A stretch of DNA of 14,449 nt from Patescibacteria group bacterium UBA6164 (GTDB lineage Bacteria; Patescibacteriota; Gracilibacteria; BD1-5; UBA6164), in the NCBI GenBank assembly GCA_002422305.1, contig DIUG01000018.1, positions 1 through 14,449 on the forward strand, written 5' to 3'. Within the stretch, counting starts at the first letter, position 1. Every line of letters starts with the position of its first letter. Position numbers and translations under genes: made by a program. A model generated the notes under the pieces. It saw nothing but the letters and a program-made list of their open reading frames with translations, did not search any database and was not told the DNA's origin. Shown here piece after piece: positions 1 to 8,203 of the stretch.

Positions 1-157
1 ATAAAGTTAGTGATTTACCAAATCTACGAGGACGAGATAGAAAACAATATTTATTATTTATTAAAATTTTATGTATTGCTTGTGTTTTATCTACATAATA
101 ACTTCATGTTTTTCTTAACTCTTTAAAATCTTGTATTCACATTATTATCTTTTTCAT
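1..157 (-). CDS. AAA-ATPase-like / PD-(D/E)XK nuclease family protein, N-terminal part (runs off the window)
   Basis: This is the first 52 codons of a minus-strand gene that continues past the window start. The translation begins MKKIIMGIQDFKELRKTGSY and continues with YYVDKTQAI and then FLSRPRRFGKSLTL. This is the characteristic opening of the AAA-ATPase-like family (PF09820, usually joined to a C-terminal PD-(D/E)XK nuclease-like domain). RPRRFGKS (about residues 42-49) is the family's degenerate Walker A. Two glycines (residues 7 and 18) are TGA. Members are common, often multi-copy accessory genes of unknown role in bacteria with reduced genomes. A second in-frame ATG at codon 6 is possible; I kept the upstream one because family members usually begin M-K-x-[IL]-P-x-G. 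The C-terminal domain cannot be seen. Confidence 0.85.
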
Positions 158-513
158 AATTTCTTGATTAATTTTTAATATGTTTTATTATATCTATTTT
201 ATTGATTTTTGCAAATTAGGAAAAATTATTTTTATGTTAAAAAAAGAGATGTTGAAAACATCTCTTTTGATAATAAAACTTAATAATTTTTTTACATTAA
301 ACAAGTAGATAGTAGACATTTTTGTTTTGGTGAGTTTTCTATAAGTTTAGTTAATTAACCAACACAAGTGGTTTAATGAATTTATTTGAAATAAATGCTT
401 TGTTATACTTTTAAAAGCATAAGTATTAAATAAAAAGACATTGTTTAATTAAAATCTAGCAATTTTTAACTGCTGAGCAATTTCTTCATGAGATAATACA
501 CGATAGTAGATTT
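158..513. other. Gene-free stretch between the toxin gene and the AAA-ATPase gene
   Basis: Apart from the hairpin at 242-268 I find no convincing gene in these 356 bases. The only open stretch worth naming is a short minus-strand frame directly downstream of the toxin, ending at a TAA near 443. Its last residues read RVLSHEEIAQQLKIARF. It has no start codon of its own and may be a leftover of another gene. The rest is AT-rich with many stops in all frames. Confidence 0.4.
242..268. terminator. 12-bp perfect hairpin, probable bidirectional terminator
   Basis: A 12-bp perfect stem (AAAAGAGATGTT, 242-253, with AACATCTCTTTT, 257-268) closes a 3-nt GAA loop. On the minus strand the stem runs into a T-rich stretch, which suits termination of transcripts coming from the toxin-antitoxin genes before the gene that starts at 157. 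The A/T flanks would also allow use on the plus strand. Confidence 0.65.
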
Positions 514-767
514 TTAATAATTTTGATGATTATCTATTAAATAAACTATTAAGTCATTTTTATCTAATCTAGCAAAAGCTCTAAATTGTTTATTTATTCT
601 AAAACTCCATTCTCAGTTTTCTTTTGGTTGTCTTAATTTTAAATCTGTTTTTCAAAAAATTCAAGAAATTATATATGATTTTGATTTTTTATATTGTTTA
701 ACAAAACCTCTTTTTTCAAGAAATCTATAACTTCTTGAGTTTCAAATATATTATTTATTTTTATCAT
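514..767 (-). pseudogene. RelE/ParE-type toxin, frameshifted at an A6 run
   Basis: Two frames together give one toxin. The ATG at 767 opens MIKINNIFETQEVIDFLKK, but that frame ends after 32 codons. Moving to the -1 frame after the AAA AAA pair (T6 on the plus strand, 711-716) gives RGFVKQYKKSKSYIISGIFG, later FRINKQFRAFARLDKNDLIV and the end YLIDNHQNY. The paired RINKQFRAF and LIDNHQ patterns match the small RelE-like toxins (cytotoxic translational repressors) common in CPR genomes, which are normally one frame of about 80-85 residues. The total of 254 nt is exactly one base short of 85 codons. The cause could be a real one-base loss, a sequencing error in the homopolymer, or slippage. The antitoxin lies upstream with only two bases between its stop and this start. 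If the shift is real the toxin is inactive. Confidence 0.75.
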
Positions 768-769
768 GA

Positions 770-967
770 TTATATATTTAATAATTTACTTTTATCAATA
801 TGAAAACTTTTATCATACTCTTTTTTATGAGATTCTGTCATACTTTCATAAGAAGTAAATTGTAAATCTGGTCATACATAATCTTCTAAATATTCATATA
901 AATCTAATAAATTTACAAATTTTGTTTTTTGTAAATTTGTATCTTTTTCAATAGTTATAGTAATCAT
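770..967 (-). CDS. Small RelB-like antitoxin of a type II toxin-antitoxin pair
   Basis: A 65-residue protein starting MITITIEKDTNLQKTKFVNL and ending DKSFHIDKSKLLNI. It is acidic to neutral and small. The N-terminal stretch could be a short beta strand followed by a helix, as in antitoxins that bind DNA and wrap the toxin with their C-terminal tail. I assign the function mainly from position: it directly precedes a RelE-like toxin, with two bases between this stop and the toxin ATG. One glycine is coded by TGA (residue 32). No Shine-Dalgarno is visible upstream of the ATG. The exact antitoxin family is not clear to me. Confidence 0.65.
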
Positions 968-1060
968 AATTTTAATATTAAAAATTAAATTCACTTTTAT
1001 TATAATCATTAAAAAATTAAGTCAAAATTTTAAAATTTTGAGTTTTATAAATAAAAATGA

Positions 1061-1177
1061 TTACTTTGTAGCATTATATAATGCACTAATTTCTGTATCT
1101 AATAAAGCACGGTTGTATATACGAACTTCATCGATTTTTCAATCAAAAAAATTAAATTTAAAACTTAAATTATAAAT
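1061..1177 (-). pseudogene. Fragment of a LamG / concanavalin-A-like domain C-terminus
   Basis: This is an open minus-strand stretch without a plausible start. It reads FFDGKIDEVRIYNRAL followed by LDTEISALYNATK and a TAA. GKIDEVRIYNRALxDxEIxALYN is the typical last strand of LamG-type (laminin G/Con A-like) domains in bacterial surface proteins, where it ends the domain. The rest of the domain is missing: upstream in this frame are a few AT-rich codons and then the TAA that ends the neighbouring membrane protein. It is best read as a remnant of a larger adhesin-like gene lost by recombination. The homology proper starts near 1147. Confidence 0.7.
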
Positions 1178-1531
1178 TTACCAAAATTTTTTTGAATTTT
1201 GTTTTTCAATACTTCATCTTTCGTTCAATATATCTTTAATATGCATCTTTATATCTCTTATTTTATATCATATAGTATCTTTTCTATGGAAATTTTTACT
1301 TAAATAAAAAACTGATTTTCTTATTTTTATTACATGCTTTATTTTATCTCAAGGAACAATTAACAATAATCAAATAATAAGTATTAATAATCAAAGAAAT
1401 AAAGATCAAGGAAAAAGTGGTAATAAAATAGGAATAATTGATATTAATATAAAAAAACAAGCAAAAATAAACCTAATAAAAAAAGGTATTTTTACATGGT
1501 GTCTTACATATCTAAAAATTTTATACTCCAT
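1178..1531 (-). CDS. Small two-helix membrane protein, function unknown
   Basis: A 117-residue protein beginning MEYKIFRYVRHHVKIPFFIR. It has a basic N-terminus, then two hydrophobic segments at about residues 17-40 and 43-60 separated by a short L-F-P-G turn (PLFPGS). A second P-G (VPGDK) sits at the end of the second helix. The C-terminal half (62-117) is highly charged and likely cytoplasmic. The PLFPG/VPGDK pattern recalls small PGPGW-type membrane proteins, but the match is weak and I do not assign a function. Several glycines are TGA. The gene is transcribed away from fhs, with a large inverted repeat between them. The ATG at 1531 is the first in the frame; no Shine-Dalgarno is visible. 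Confidence 0.7.
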
Positions 1532-1586
1532 TATATTAAATAAAACTATATTATTATATAATTATACATTATTTTTTAAAAAAGAA

Positions 1587-1626
1587 AAATAAATAAATAT
1601 TTTTTGACTAAAATATTTATTTATTT
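1587..1626. repeat. 17-bp perfect inverted repeat with 6-nt loop in a divergent gap
   Basis: The left arm at 1587-1603 and the right arm at 1610-1626 are exact reverse complements made of AAAT steps. They enclose the loop TTGACT. The repeat lies between two divergent genes, so it is not an obvious terminator for either; it may be an operator or a cruciform site. Confidence 0.75.
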
Positions 1627-1631
1627 AATAT
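1604..1631 (+). promoter_or_regulatory. Candidate fhs promoter with the -35 box inside the repeat loop
   Basis: TTGACT (1604-1609) matches the -35 consensus at five of six bases. A weak -10 candidate, TAATAT (1626-1631), follows after 16 bases. The right arm of the inverted repeat would then be the spacer, so hairpin or cruciform formation, or a protein bound to the repeat, would affect transcription of fhs. In this AT-rich DNA the -10 call is uncertain. Confidence 0.35.
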
Positions 1632-1662
1632 TAGGTAATAATAATATTTAAATATATAAAAT

Positions 1663-3336
1663 ATGTTATCTGATATAGAAATTTCTCAAAAATGTAATAT
1701 TAAAAATATAAGTAAAATAGCTAAAAAGATATGAATAAATAAAGAATATCTAGAATATTATTGAGATTATAAAGCAAAAATAAAAAATATATTTTTAGAT
1801 AAAATAAAAAATAATAAATATGGGCAACTAATTTTAATAACTGCTGTAAGTCCAACACCCGCTTGAGAATGAAAAACTACAATAACTATATGATTATGAG
1901 ATGCTCTTTGTAAAATTGGTAAAAAATCAATTATAACACTTAGAGAGCCTTCATTATGACCTGTAATGTGAATGAAATGATGAGCTACTTGATGATGATA
2001 TTCTCAAGTAATACCAATGGAAGATATAAATTTACATTTTACATGAGATTTTCATGCAATTACCTCTTCTCACTTACTTTTATCGGCTTGTATAGATAAT
2101 CATATTTATCATTGAAACGAATTAAAAATTGACAAAAAAAATATAATATGGAAAAGAGCCTCTGATGTAAATGATAGAGCTTTAAGAAATTTTAATTATT
2201 CTTTTGATTGAAAACAAGATAATATATCAAGTAATTCTTGATTTATTATAACTACTGCATCTGAAATAATGGCTATTTTCTGTCTTGCTAAAGATATAGG
2301 TGATTTAAAATATAGGCTTTCAGAAATTATTTTTGCTTATGATATAAACTGAAAACCTTTAAAGGTAAGCGAACTAAAAATAGAATGAGCTATGACTGCT
2401 TTATTAAAAGATGCCATAAAACCAAATATAGTACAAACTTTAGAATGAAATCCTTGTATAATTCATGGTTGACCCTTTGCAAATATAGCCCATGGTTGTA
2501 ATAGTATTATAGCAACAAAAACAGCAATGCAATTAGCAGAATATACAGTAACTGAAGCTTGATTTGGTTCTGATTTGTGAGCAGAAAAATTTTGTGATAT
2601 AAAATGTAGAATTTGAAATATAAAACCTGATTTAGTTGTGATTGTCGCAACTATAAAATCTATAAAATATAACTCGTCAATAGAATTAAATGAATTAAAT
2701 ATAGAAAATATTAGTGCTTTGGAAAATGGTTTTTGTAATCTAGAAAAACATATAGAAAATATGAAAAAATACAATTTACCAATTATTGTTTGTTTGAATA
2801 AATTTTCTACTGATACTAAAAAAGAGATAAAATTAGTAAAAGATAAATGTAGAAGTCTATGAGTAAATTGTGAAATATGAGAATGATTTACAAAATGATG
2901 AAAATGAATGATTACTCTAGCTAAAAAAGCAGTTCAATTAATAACAGAAATTAAAGAAAATAAATTTGAATATTTATATGAAAATGATTTAGATATAAAA
3001 TCAAAAATAAAAAAAATAGTTATAGAAATTTATTGATGAAAATGAGTAAAGTATTCTACAAAAGCTGAAAAAATGATAAAACAATTAGAAAAGAATTGAT
3101 ATAGTAAATTACCTATATGTATAGCAAAAACACCTTCTTCTTTTTCAGATAATCCAAAATTACTATGAAGACCTGAATGATTTTTTTTAGAAGTAAAAGA
3201 AATACAAATATCAGCATGATCTTGATTTATAATAGTTATAGCATGAAATATTATGACTATGCCATGATTACCAAAATCACCTAATGCAATAAAAATAAAT
3301 ATAAATAATGATGGTAATATTTCTGGATTAAATTAA
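1663..3336 (+). CDS. fhs: Formate-tetrahydrofolate ligase
   Basis: This enzyme joins formate to tetrahydrofolate with ATP to give 10-formyl-THF, the one-carbon donor for purines and for initiator tRNA formylation; in reverse it can yield ATP. The 557-residue length fits the family (about 555-560). Read with TGA = Gly, the protein shows the family N-terminus (IAKKIGINKEYLEYYGDYKAKI), the P-loop PTPAGEGKTT at 64-73 with both glycines coded by TGA, then [20 protein letters not shown] and DFHAITSSHLLLSACIDNHI. Further on are PFANIAHGCNS and, near the end, MTMPGLPKSPNA. No frame breaks were seen. The ATG at 1663 has no Shine-Dalgarno. A strong hairpin directly follows the stop. In this window it can consume the formate made by PFL, linking fermentation to folate metabolism. 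Confidence 0.97.
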
Positions 3337-3351
3337 TTAGTATAATAATAT

Positions 3352-3387
3352 AAAAAATAACTAAATCTTATTATTTAGTTATTTTTT
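3352..3387. terminator. Bidirectional terminator between fhs and the GT32 gene
   Basis: A 15-bp perfect stem (3352-3366 with 3373-3387) has a 6-nt loop CTTATT and ends in a run of T. It lies between convergent genes. Its mirror symmetry (A-run before, T-run after) lets it serve fhs from the left and the glycosyltransferase operon from the right. It overlaps the stop codon of the latter. Confidence 0.85.
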
Positions 3388-4048
3388 TTGCACAGTAAGC
3401 TATTATAGGAAAAGATATTTTTGTAATAATTGAAGGTAACCAACTTGCTTCAAAACGATGAATAGAGTAAGTATTATTTGTTATTTTCATATTTTTAGGT
3501 TTTTCGTAATATGCATAAGGATAAAAATAATCTTTAGGATAAACTTTAAAATCACCTATATTTTGTATTTTAAAATTATATTTTTTTAATAAATATTTTT
3601 TAAATATTTTTGTAAGTAAGTTTGGTAAAACTATTCTAATTTTTTTATTTTCATATATACTTAATACTTCTTTTAAAATAATATTTCATTTTTTTGCTCA
3701 AATAACAGAACATCATATAGAAAAAACATCCTGAAATCAAATAAAAGCATTATTTTTTAGTAATTCATCGAAATTTTTAAGTATTTCTATATCAGTATCT
3801 AAATAAATTCAGCCATTTTCATATAAAATTTTTACCCTTGCGAAATCACTTGCAAAAGCCCATATTTTTTTATCATAAAACTTTTTTAAATAATAATTTT
3901 GATTTATATCAAAATTATCTTCATTCCACTCTTTTATTTCATAATCTGGACAATATTTTTTCCAAGAATTTAAATATTTAATAAAATCTTTAGATTTTTT
4001 TCATTTTCAAAACCAAACATAGTGAATAATCTTAGGTATTTTTTCCAT
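3371..4048 (-). CDS. Family GT32-type glycosyltransferase (DXD sugar transferase)
   Basis: A 225-residue protein starting MEKIPKIIHYVWFG, the classic opening of GT32 / capsular polysaccharide synthesis-type transferases. It is followed by the donor and metal site region SDFARVKILYENGGIYLDTD (residues 67-86) with the DXD motif at 84-86. The domain uses a nucleotide-sugar donor and a divalent metal ion, and such enzymes usually decorate surface glycans or glycolipids. The length is typical of a bare GT32 catalytic domain. The C-terminus (SFPIIAYCAKKITK) carries a short hydrophobic patch and lysines that could touch the membrane. It is the last gene of a three-gene minus-strand operon and its start overlaps the end of the DedA-like gene by 17 bases, so translational coupling is likely. 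Donor and acceptor are unknown. Confidence 0.9.
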
Positions 4049-4616
4049 TAATAATTTTTTTTATTAAATACTTTGTCATATATTTTAGTCAAATATAAAA
4101 AATAACAATACTAAAAAAAAATAAAATTAAAATATTAGAAAAATCATTATTATTTTTAAATACACTTCAAAAATAAAATCAGATAAATGTAATAAATAAT
4201 GAATTTACAGCTACTAATAAAGCATCATTTATTATAAATTTTGATACTTTTTTTTCTTTATATCATAAATATATTAATCAAATGCTTGTTAAAGGGGGGC
4301 TATATTTTATAACAATTAATTTATCAAACAAAGAATGTTTTTCTAATCTATTACTTAATTTTTGTATAATTTCAAATTCCTTTCTATTTTTATATTTTTT
4401 CGAAAAAAGTCTTCAAATAAAAAAATGAACTATATCTCATAAAAAATCTCATAAAAAAGAAATAATATATAAAAATATAAAGGAAAATCATAATTTACCA
4501 GCAATTAAACTTAATCATAAAATAATAATTGGTCACTCAATTATTGCAATAAAAATAACTACTACATAAAAAAATATTGTATAGTTATTATAAAATTGTA
4601 ATATATAATCAAGCAT
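4032..4616 (-). CDS. DedA-family (SNARE-associated type) integral membrane protein
   Basis: A 194-residue, very hydrophobic protein with about four to five membrane segments. The motif EGPIIILGLSLIAGKLGFSF, then FLGDFLGDIVHFFIGR (about residues 27-70), is the DedA pattern E-x-P-x-x-x-x-x-G ... G-D-x-x-x-[YH]-x-x-G-R. A second block, KYSPPLTSIGLIYLGY, corresponds to the re-entrant [KR]-[FY]-x-P-x-[RT] region, though the usual arginine there is absent. DedA proteins act in lipid-carrier and membrane homeostasis; some have been shown to recycle undecaprenyl phosphate or flip phospholipids. Its place between two glycosyltransferases fits lipid-linked sugar traffic. It follows the GT-B gene by 12 nt and overlaps the GT32 start. 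A run of six C (plus-strand G6 near 4295) is unusual in this AT-rich DNA. Confidence 0.8.
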
Positions 4617-4628
4617 ATTAATTGTAAA

Positions 4629-5723
4629 TTAATTATTATTTATTATTTTTTCAATATTTTCTAAAGCATATTTAGTTTTACTAATAGGATTAAAATTATC
4701 ACAAGTATTTAGCTTTCAAACTAATTTTAATAAATTAAAATCATTGTTTCAAATAATAAAATAGTTTTTTTGCTTTAAAAAACAAGATAAATATTCTTGT
4801 TCTGTTTGATTTTTTGTTGGAAAAAATATCGCTTTTTTATTTAATTCTATACAATCCATTATAGTTGTATATCAAGATCTACTTATAATAACAGAAGAAT
4901 TTTTTAAGAAGAACTCTCTTTGTTTTCAAGAAATATATGAAAAAATAGTTATATTATTTTCTAATTCTTTTTTATAATAACTACTTGTATCTCATAAAAC
5001 AAATACTTTTTTTCAAGAAAGATTATTAGATTGTAAAATAAGTTTATTAACAAAATTTTGTTTATTTTCTAATAAATATCAACTTATAATAAAAAGATAA
5101 TCTATTTTATCATCATTGTCTAGTTTATTTTCTATATTAGAAAATGATGATAAAATTCAAATATATTTATGATTTATAGAATTTATCCATTTAGGATGTG
5201 AAAGCTTTCATGCTAAACTTTTATTAAAATCATTATAATCTGGTATAAAAACTAGTTTAAAATTTTTTAGATATTTTTTATTAAAATAATCAGATATAAA
5301 ATTAAAATATTTAAAAAATTTTGGCATTATAAAAGATAATTGATGAGATAATAAAAAACTAGGAGTTACTTTTGAATAAATTCAATATCTTCCATCAGAA
5401 AAGATAAAATCATAATTATTTTCTATTTTTTTTACAAATAAATGTTCATTTCTTATAATTATTGAAGATTTTAAAATATCTTTAATCAAATAAAAATAAA
5501 ATAAAAATCAAGTTCATCTTTCTAAATTCGGATAATCATCCAATTCTATAAAATTTACTTTTTCTCATTTTAATTCATCTTTTAAAAATCTTAAAGCATT
5601 TCAAAAAGATATTAAATCTATTTCATAATTTTTAGACAAATACATTTTTATTACTACTAATGTTCTTGTGGCATGTCAAAGTCACAAACTAGAAATAGAA
5701 AATAAAGCTTTATTTTTACTCAT
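4629..5723 (-). CDS. GT-B fold glycosyltransferase, MurG / family 28-like
   Basis: A 364-residue protein of normal length for single-chain GT-B enzymes. The N-terminal glycine-rich loop SISSLGLGHATR (9-20) resembles MurG and related transferases (GxGHxxR). The C-terminal nucleotide-sugar half has SRSGYTTIMDCIELNKKAIF (281-300) followed by FPTKNQTEQEYLSCFL, matching the donor-binding S-x-[GS]-G/Y-x-T-x-x-E/D ... P ... x-E-Q-E of GT28-like proteins. It does not look like true MurG; the closer type is the conserved uncharacterised GT-B group seen in archaea and CPR bacteria. It is first in an operon with a DedA-like protein and a GT32 enzyme, suggesting work on a membrane-bound glycolipid or surface polymer. 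Most glycines are TGA. The ATG at 5723 has no visible Shine-Dalgarno. Substrate unknown. Confidence 0.88.
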
Positions 5724-5887
5724 TTTTTATTTTGTATATATATATTTTATTTACATTTTTAGTATACCAAATAAACTAAAATGTCAAAAAAGATTTATCA
5801 TAATATTTTCTTTTAAAGATAAAATATTTTTTTTAAAATTTCAATTTTACAAAAGAACATTAATAAGTATTATTGAAAATTGTTTAC

Positions 5888-5893
5888 TATAAT
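5888..5893 (+). promoter_or_regulatory. Consensus -10 box upstream of pflB
   Basis: TATAAT, 23 bases before the pflB ATG, preceded by TAC. No good -35 is found at the right distance, so use as an extended or activator-dependent promoter is possible. A weak purine stretch AAAAGAG precedes the ATG. The 5724-5915 gap is a divergent promoter region and holds no other gene. Confidence 0.45.
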
Positions 5894-7218
5894 AATATTT
5901 CTTAAAAGAGAAATTATGAATATAAATGTAAGAGATTTTGTTTATAAAAATATAACTCCCTACAATGGGGACGATAGTTTTTTAATTTGACCAACTGAAA
6001 AAACTAAAAAATTGTGGAATATTTGCTCCAATTTACTAAAAAAAGAAAGAGAAAATAATTGATTACTTGATGTTGATTTTAGCACTATTTCAAATATTAC
6101 AAGCCATAATCCTTGATATATAGACAAAAATCTAGAAACAATAGTTTGATTGCAAACAGATGCTCCATTAAAAAGAGCAATTAAACCTTATGGATGAGTA
6201 AGAGTTGTAGAGTGAGCTTTAAAAGAAAAGTGATATGAACTTGATAATAGAGTAAAAGATATATTTAACTACACACCAAATCATAATGATGCAGTATTTT
6301 CTGTTTATGATGATGAATCTAGACTATATAGATCTAATCACATAATAACTTGACTTCCAGATAATTATGCAAGAGGTAGAATAATTTGAGACTATAGAAG
6401 ATTGGCTCTATACGGTGCTGACTATTTAATAGAAGATAAAAAACTTGATTATAAAACAATAAACGATCCGTTAGATGATGAAAAAATAAGACTTAGAGAA
6501 GAAATAACTAAACAAATACAAGCACTAAATGATATCAAAAAAATGGCTTTATCTTATGGTTTTGATGTTTCACAACCAGCAAATAATTCTAGAGAAGCTG
6601 TACAATGGGTTTATTTTGCTTATTTATCAGCTATAAAAGAACAAGATTGAGCAGCTATGAGTTTAGGTAATGTTTCTTCATTTTTAGATATTTATATAGA
6701 AAAAGATTTAGATGCTTGAATTATAACTGAAATTGAAGCACAAGAATATATAGATCATTTTGTTATGAAATTGAGATTAGTGAGACATCTTAGACCATGA
6801 GCTTATGATGAAATATTTGGTTGAGATCCAACTTGGGTAACTGAATCTATTTGATGAATATTTAATGATTGAAAAACAAAAGTCACAAAGACATCCTTTA
6901 GATTTTTACAAACTCTATACAATTTATGACCTTCTCCAGAACCTAATTTAACTGTTTTATGGTCACCAAATTTACCTGCATGATTTAAAGATTTTTGTGC
7001 AAAAGTTTCAATTGATACATCAAGTTTACAATATGAAAATGATGATTTGATGAGAAAATGTAGATGATGAGATGATTATTGAATAGCATGTTGTGTTTCA
7101 TATCAAGAAATATGAAAGAGAATTCAACATTTTTGAGCTAGATGTAATTGACCAAAAGCACTTCTTTTGGCTTTAAATTGATGAAGAGAAGAAAGTCATG
7201 GAAAACAAATAATTAGTA

Positions 7219-7314
7219 GCCCTCACCTAACCTCTCCTAAAGAGAAAGGAATAGAATATAATGAAGAACAAAGTATAGCTTCTTCTCTCCATTTGGGAGA
7301 GACTGAGTGAGGGC
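7219..7314. mobile_element. 96-bp palindromic repeat element inserted in frame in pflB
   Basis: The ends GCCCTCAC (7219-7226) and GTGAGGGC (7307-7314) are perfect inverted repeats, and similarity continues inward (CTCTCC-T/C-AAA against its mirror; about 18 of 24 positions agree). A local hairpin TCTCTCC/GGAGAGA with a small loop sits at about 7284-7302. The stretch is clearly richer in G+C than the gene around it. It is 32 codons long, keeps the frame and translates as SSPHLTSPKEKG ... SSLHLGETEGGQ. Between the conserved NGG and LNYD motifs this PFL has 50 residues while E. coli PflB (from memory) has about 20, so the element explains the excess. C/T-rich repeats of this kind occur dispersed in many bacterial genomes; in-frame insertion resembles Rickettsia palindromic elements. 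No clear target duplication is visible. Confidence 0.75.
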
Positions 7315-7706
7315 AAAAATTAAAAGTAGAAATTCTTAATTATGACACAGTATTATCAGATTTTAAAAATGTTTTAAGTGAAGTTGCTAGAGTTTATGCA
7401 AAAACTATGTATTGCATACATTATATGCATGATAAGTATTATTATGAAAGAGCTCAAATGGCTTTTGTTGATAGTGATTATGGTGTAGATATAGCTTATT
7501 GAATAGCTTGAATTGCAATAATAGCAGATAGTTTATCAGCAATTAAATATGCAAAAGTAACACCAATTAGAAATGAAAATTGATTAACTGTTGATTTTAA
7601 AATAGAGTGAGATTTTCCGATGTATTGAAATGATGACGATAGAGTTGATAATATAGCAAATGATATTTCAGAGTATTTTTCAAAAGAATTAAAAAAACAT
7701 AGATCA

Positions 7707-7709
7707 TAA
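7707..7709 (+). other. In-frame TAA at a conserved tyrosine position of pflB
   Basis: TAA stands between AGA TCA and AAA GAT GCA in the pflB frame. Both sides align with the PFL family without gap or shift, so one T-to-A (TAT) or C-to-A (TAC) change explains it. In a code where TGA is glycine, TAA remains a normal stop. Confidence 0.85.
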
Positions 7710-8203
7710 AAAGATGCAACTCCAACTCTTTCACTACTTACAATTACTTCAAATGTAATGTATGGATCAAATACTTGAGCAACTCCAGATTGAAGAAAAT
7801 CATGAGTAGCTTTTGCCCCATGAGCAAATCCTATGCACGGTAGAGATTTTAATTGAGCTATTTCATCTCTAAATTCTGTTGCAAAACTTGATTATAATTA
7901 TGCACAAGATGGAATAAGTAATACATTTTCTATTATACCAACTGCTTTATGAATAGATTCTGAAGAAAGAATAGAAAATCTAGTTTCTCTTATGGATTGA
8001 TATTTTAGTAAAAATGCACACCATCTAAATGTAAATGTAATGAATAGAGAAATGCTTATGGATGCATATGAAAATCCAGAAAAATATCCTCAACTTACAA
8101 TTAGAGTTTCTTGATATGCAGTTATATTTAATAGATTATCAAAAGCACATCAAAAAGAAGTGATTGAGAGAACATTTCACGAAAAAATGTAAATATAATA
8201 AAA

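Larger units (their letters stand above)
5916..8192 (+). pseudogene. pflB: Pyruvate formate-lyase with an in-frame TAA and an in-frame palindromic insertion
   Basis: Formate C-acetyltransferase splits pyruvate with CoA into acetyl-CoA and formate by glycyl-radical chemistry. Family landmarks are present in order: VNVRDF-type start (NVRDFVYKNITPYNGDDSFL), SLQYENDDLMR, the active-site cysteine pair 392-393 in GIACCVSYQEIGKRIQHFGA, IHYMHDKYYYE, IADSLSAIKYAKVTPIR, GANPMHGRDF, and the radical motif RVSGYAV with glycine 733 (TGA). Two things are abnormal. Residues about 435-466 are an inserted 96-bp palindromic element. Codon 598 (7707-7709) is TAA, where E. coli PflB (recalled from memory: HTYRDA) has tyrosine; here it reads KKHRS-stop-KDATPTLSLL in the same frame. 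Normal termination would therefore give 597 residues without the radical domain. No other break is seen to the true end at 8192. An in-frame ATG at 7758 could start a separate 144-residue radical domain, but it has no Shine-Dalgarno. The start lacks about 20 residues present in E. coli, which is common. Confidence 0.93.

Noticed and set aside
3..98. Open plus-strand frame at the window start
   Set aside because: It lies opposite the well-matched N-terminus of the AAA-ATPase-like protein on the minus strand and has no family likeness.
707..720. Classic programmed -1 frameshift in the toxin gene
   Set aside because: In the zero frame the heptamer is G AAA AAA, not the A AAA AAG pattern in the correct phase, and no downstream stimulatory hairpin is evident; an indel in A6 is simpler.
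2463..2774. 103-codon minus-strand open frame
   Set aside because: It lies fully inside fhs, which is unambiguous on the plus strand; the frame has no recognisable protein and is a by-product of codon bias.
4292..4299. G6 run in the DedA gene as a phase-variation tract
   Set aside because: Six bases is short for slippage and the frame is intact through conserved motifs; unusual only because of the AT-rich setting.
5668..5892. 74-codon plus-strand open frame before pflB
   Set aside because: It overlaps the start of the GT-B gene on the other strand, is extremely rich in F, I, K and Y as expected of random AT-rich DNA, and ends inside the pflB promoter.
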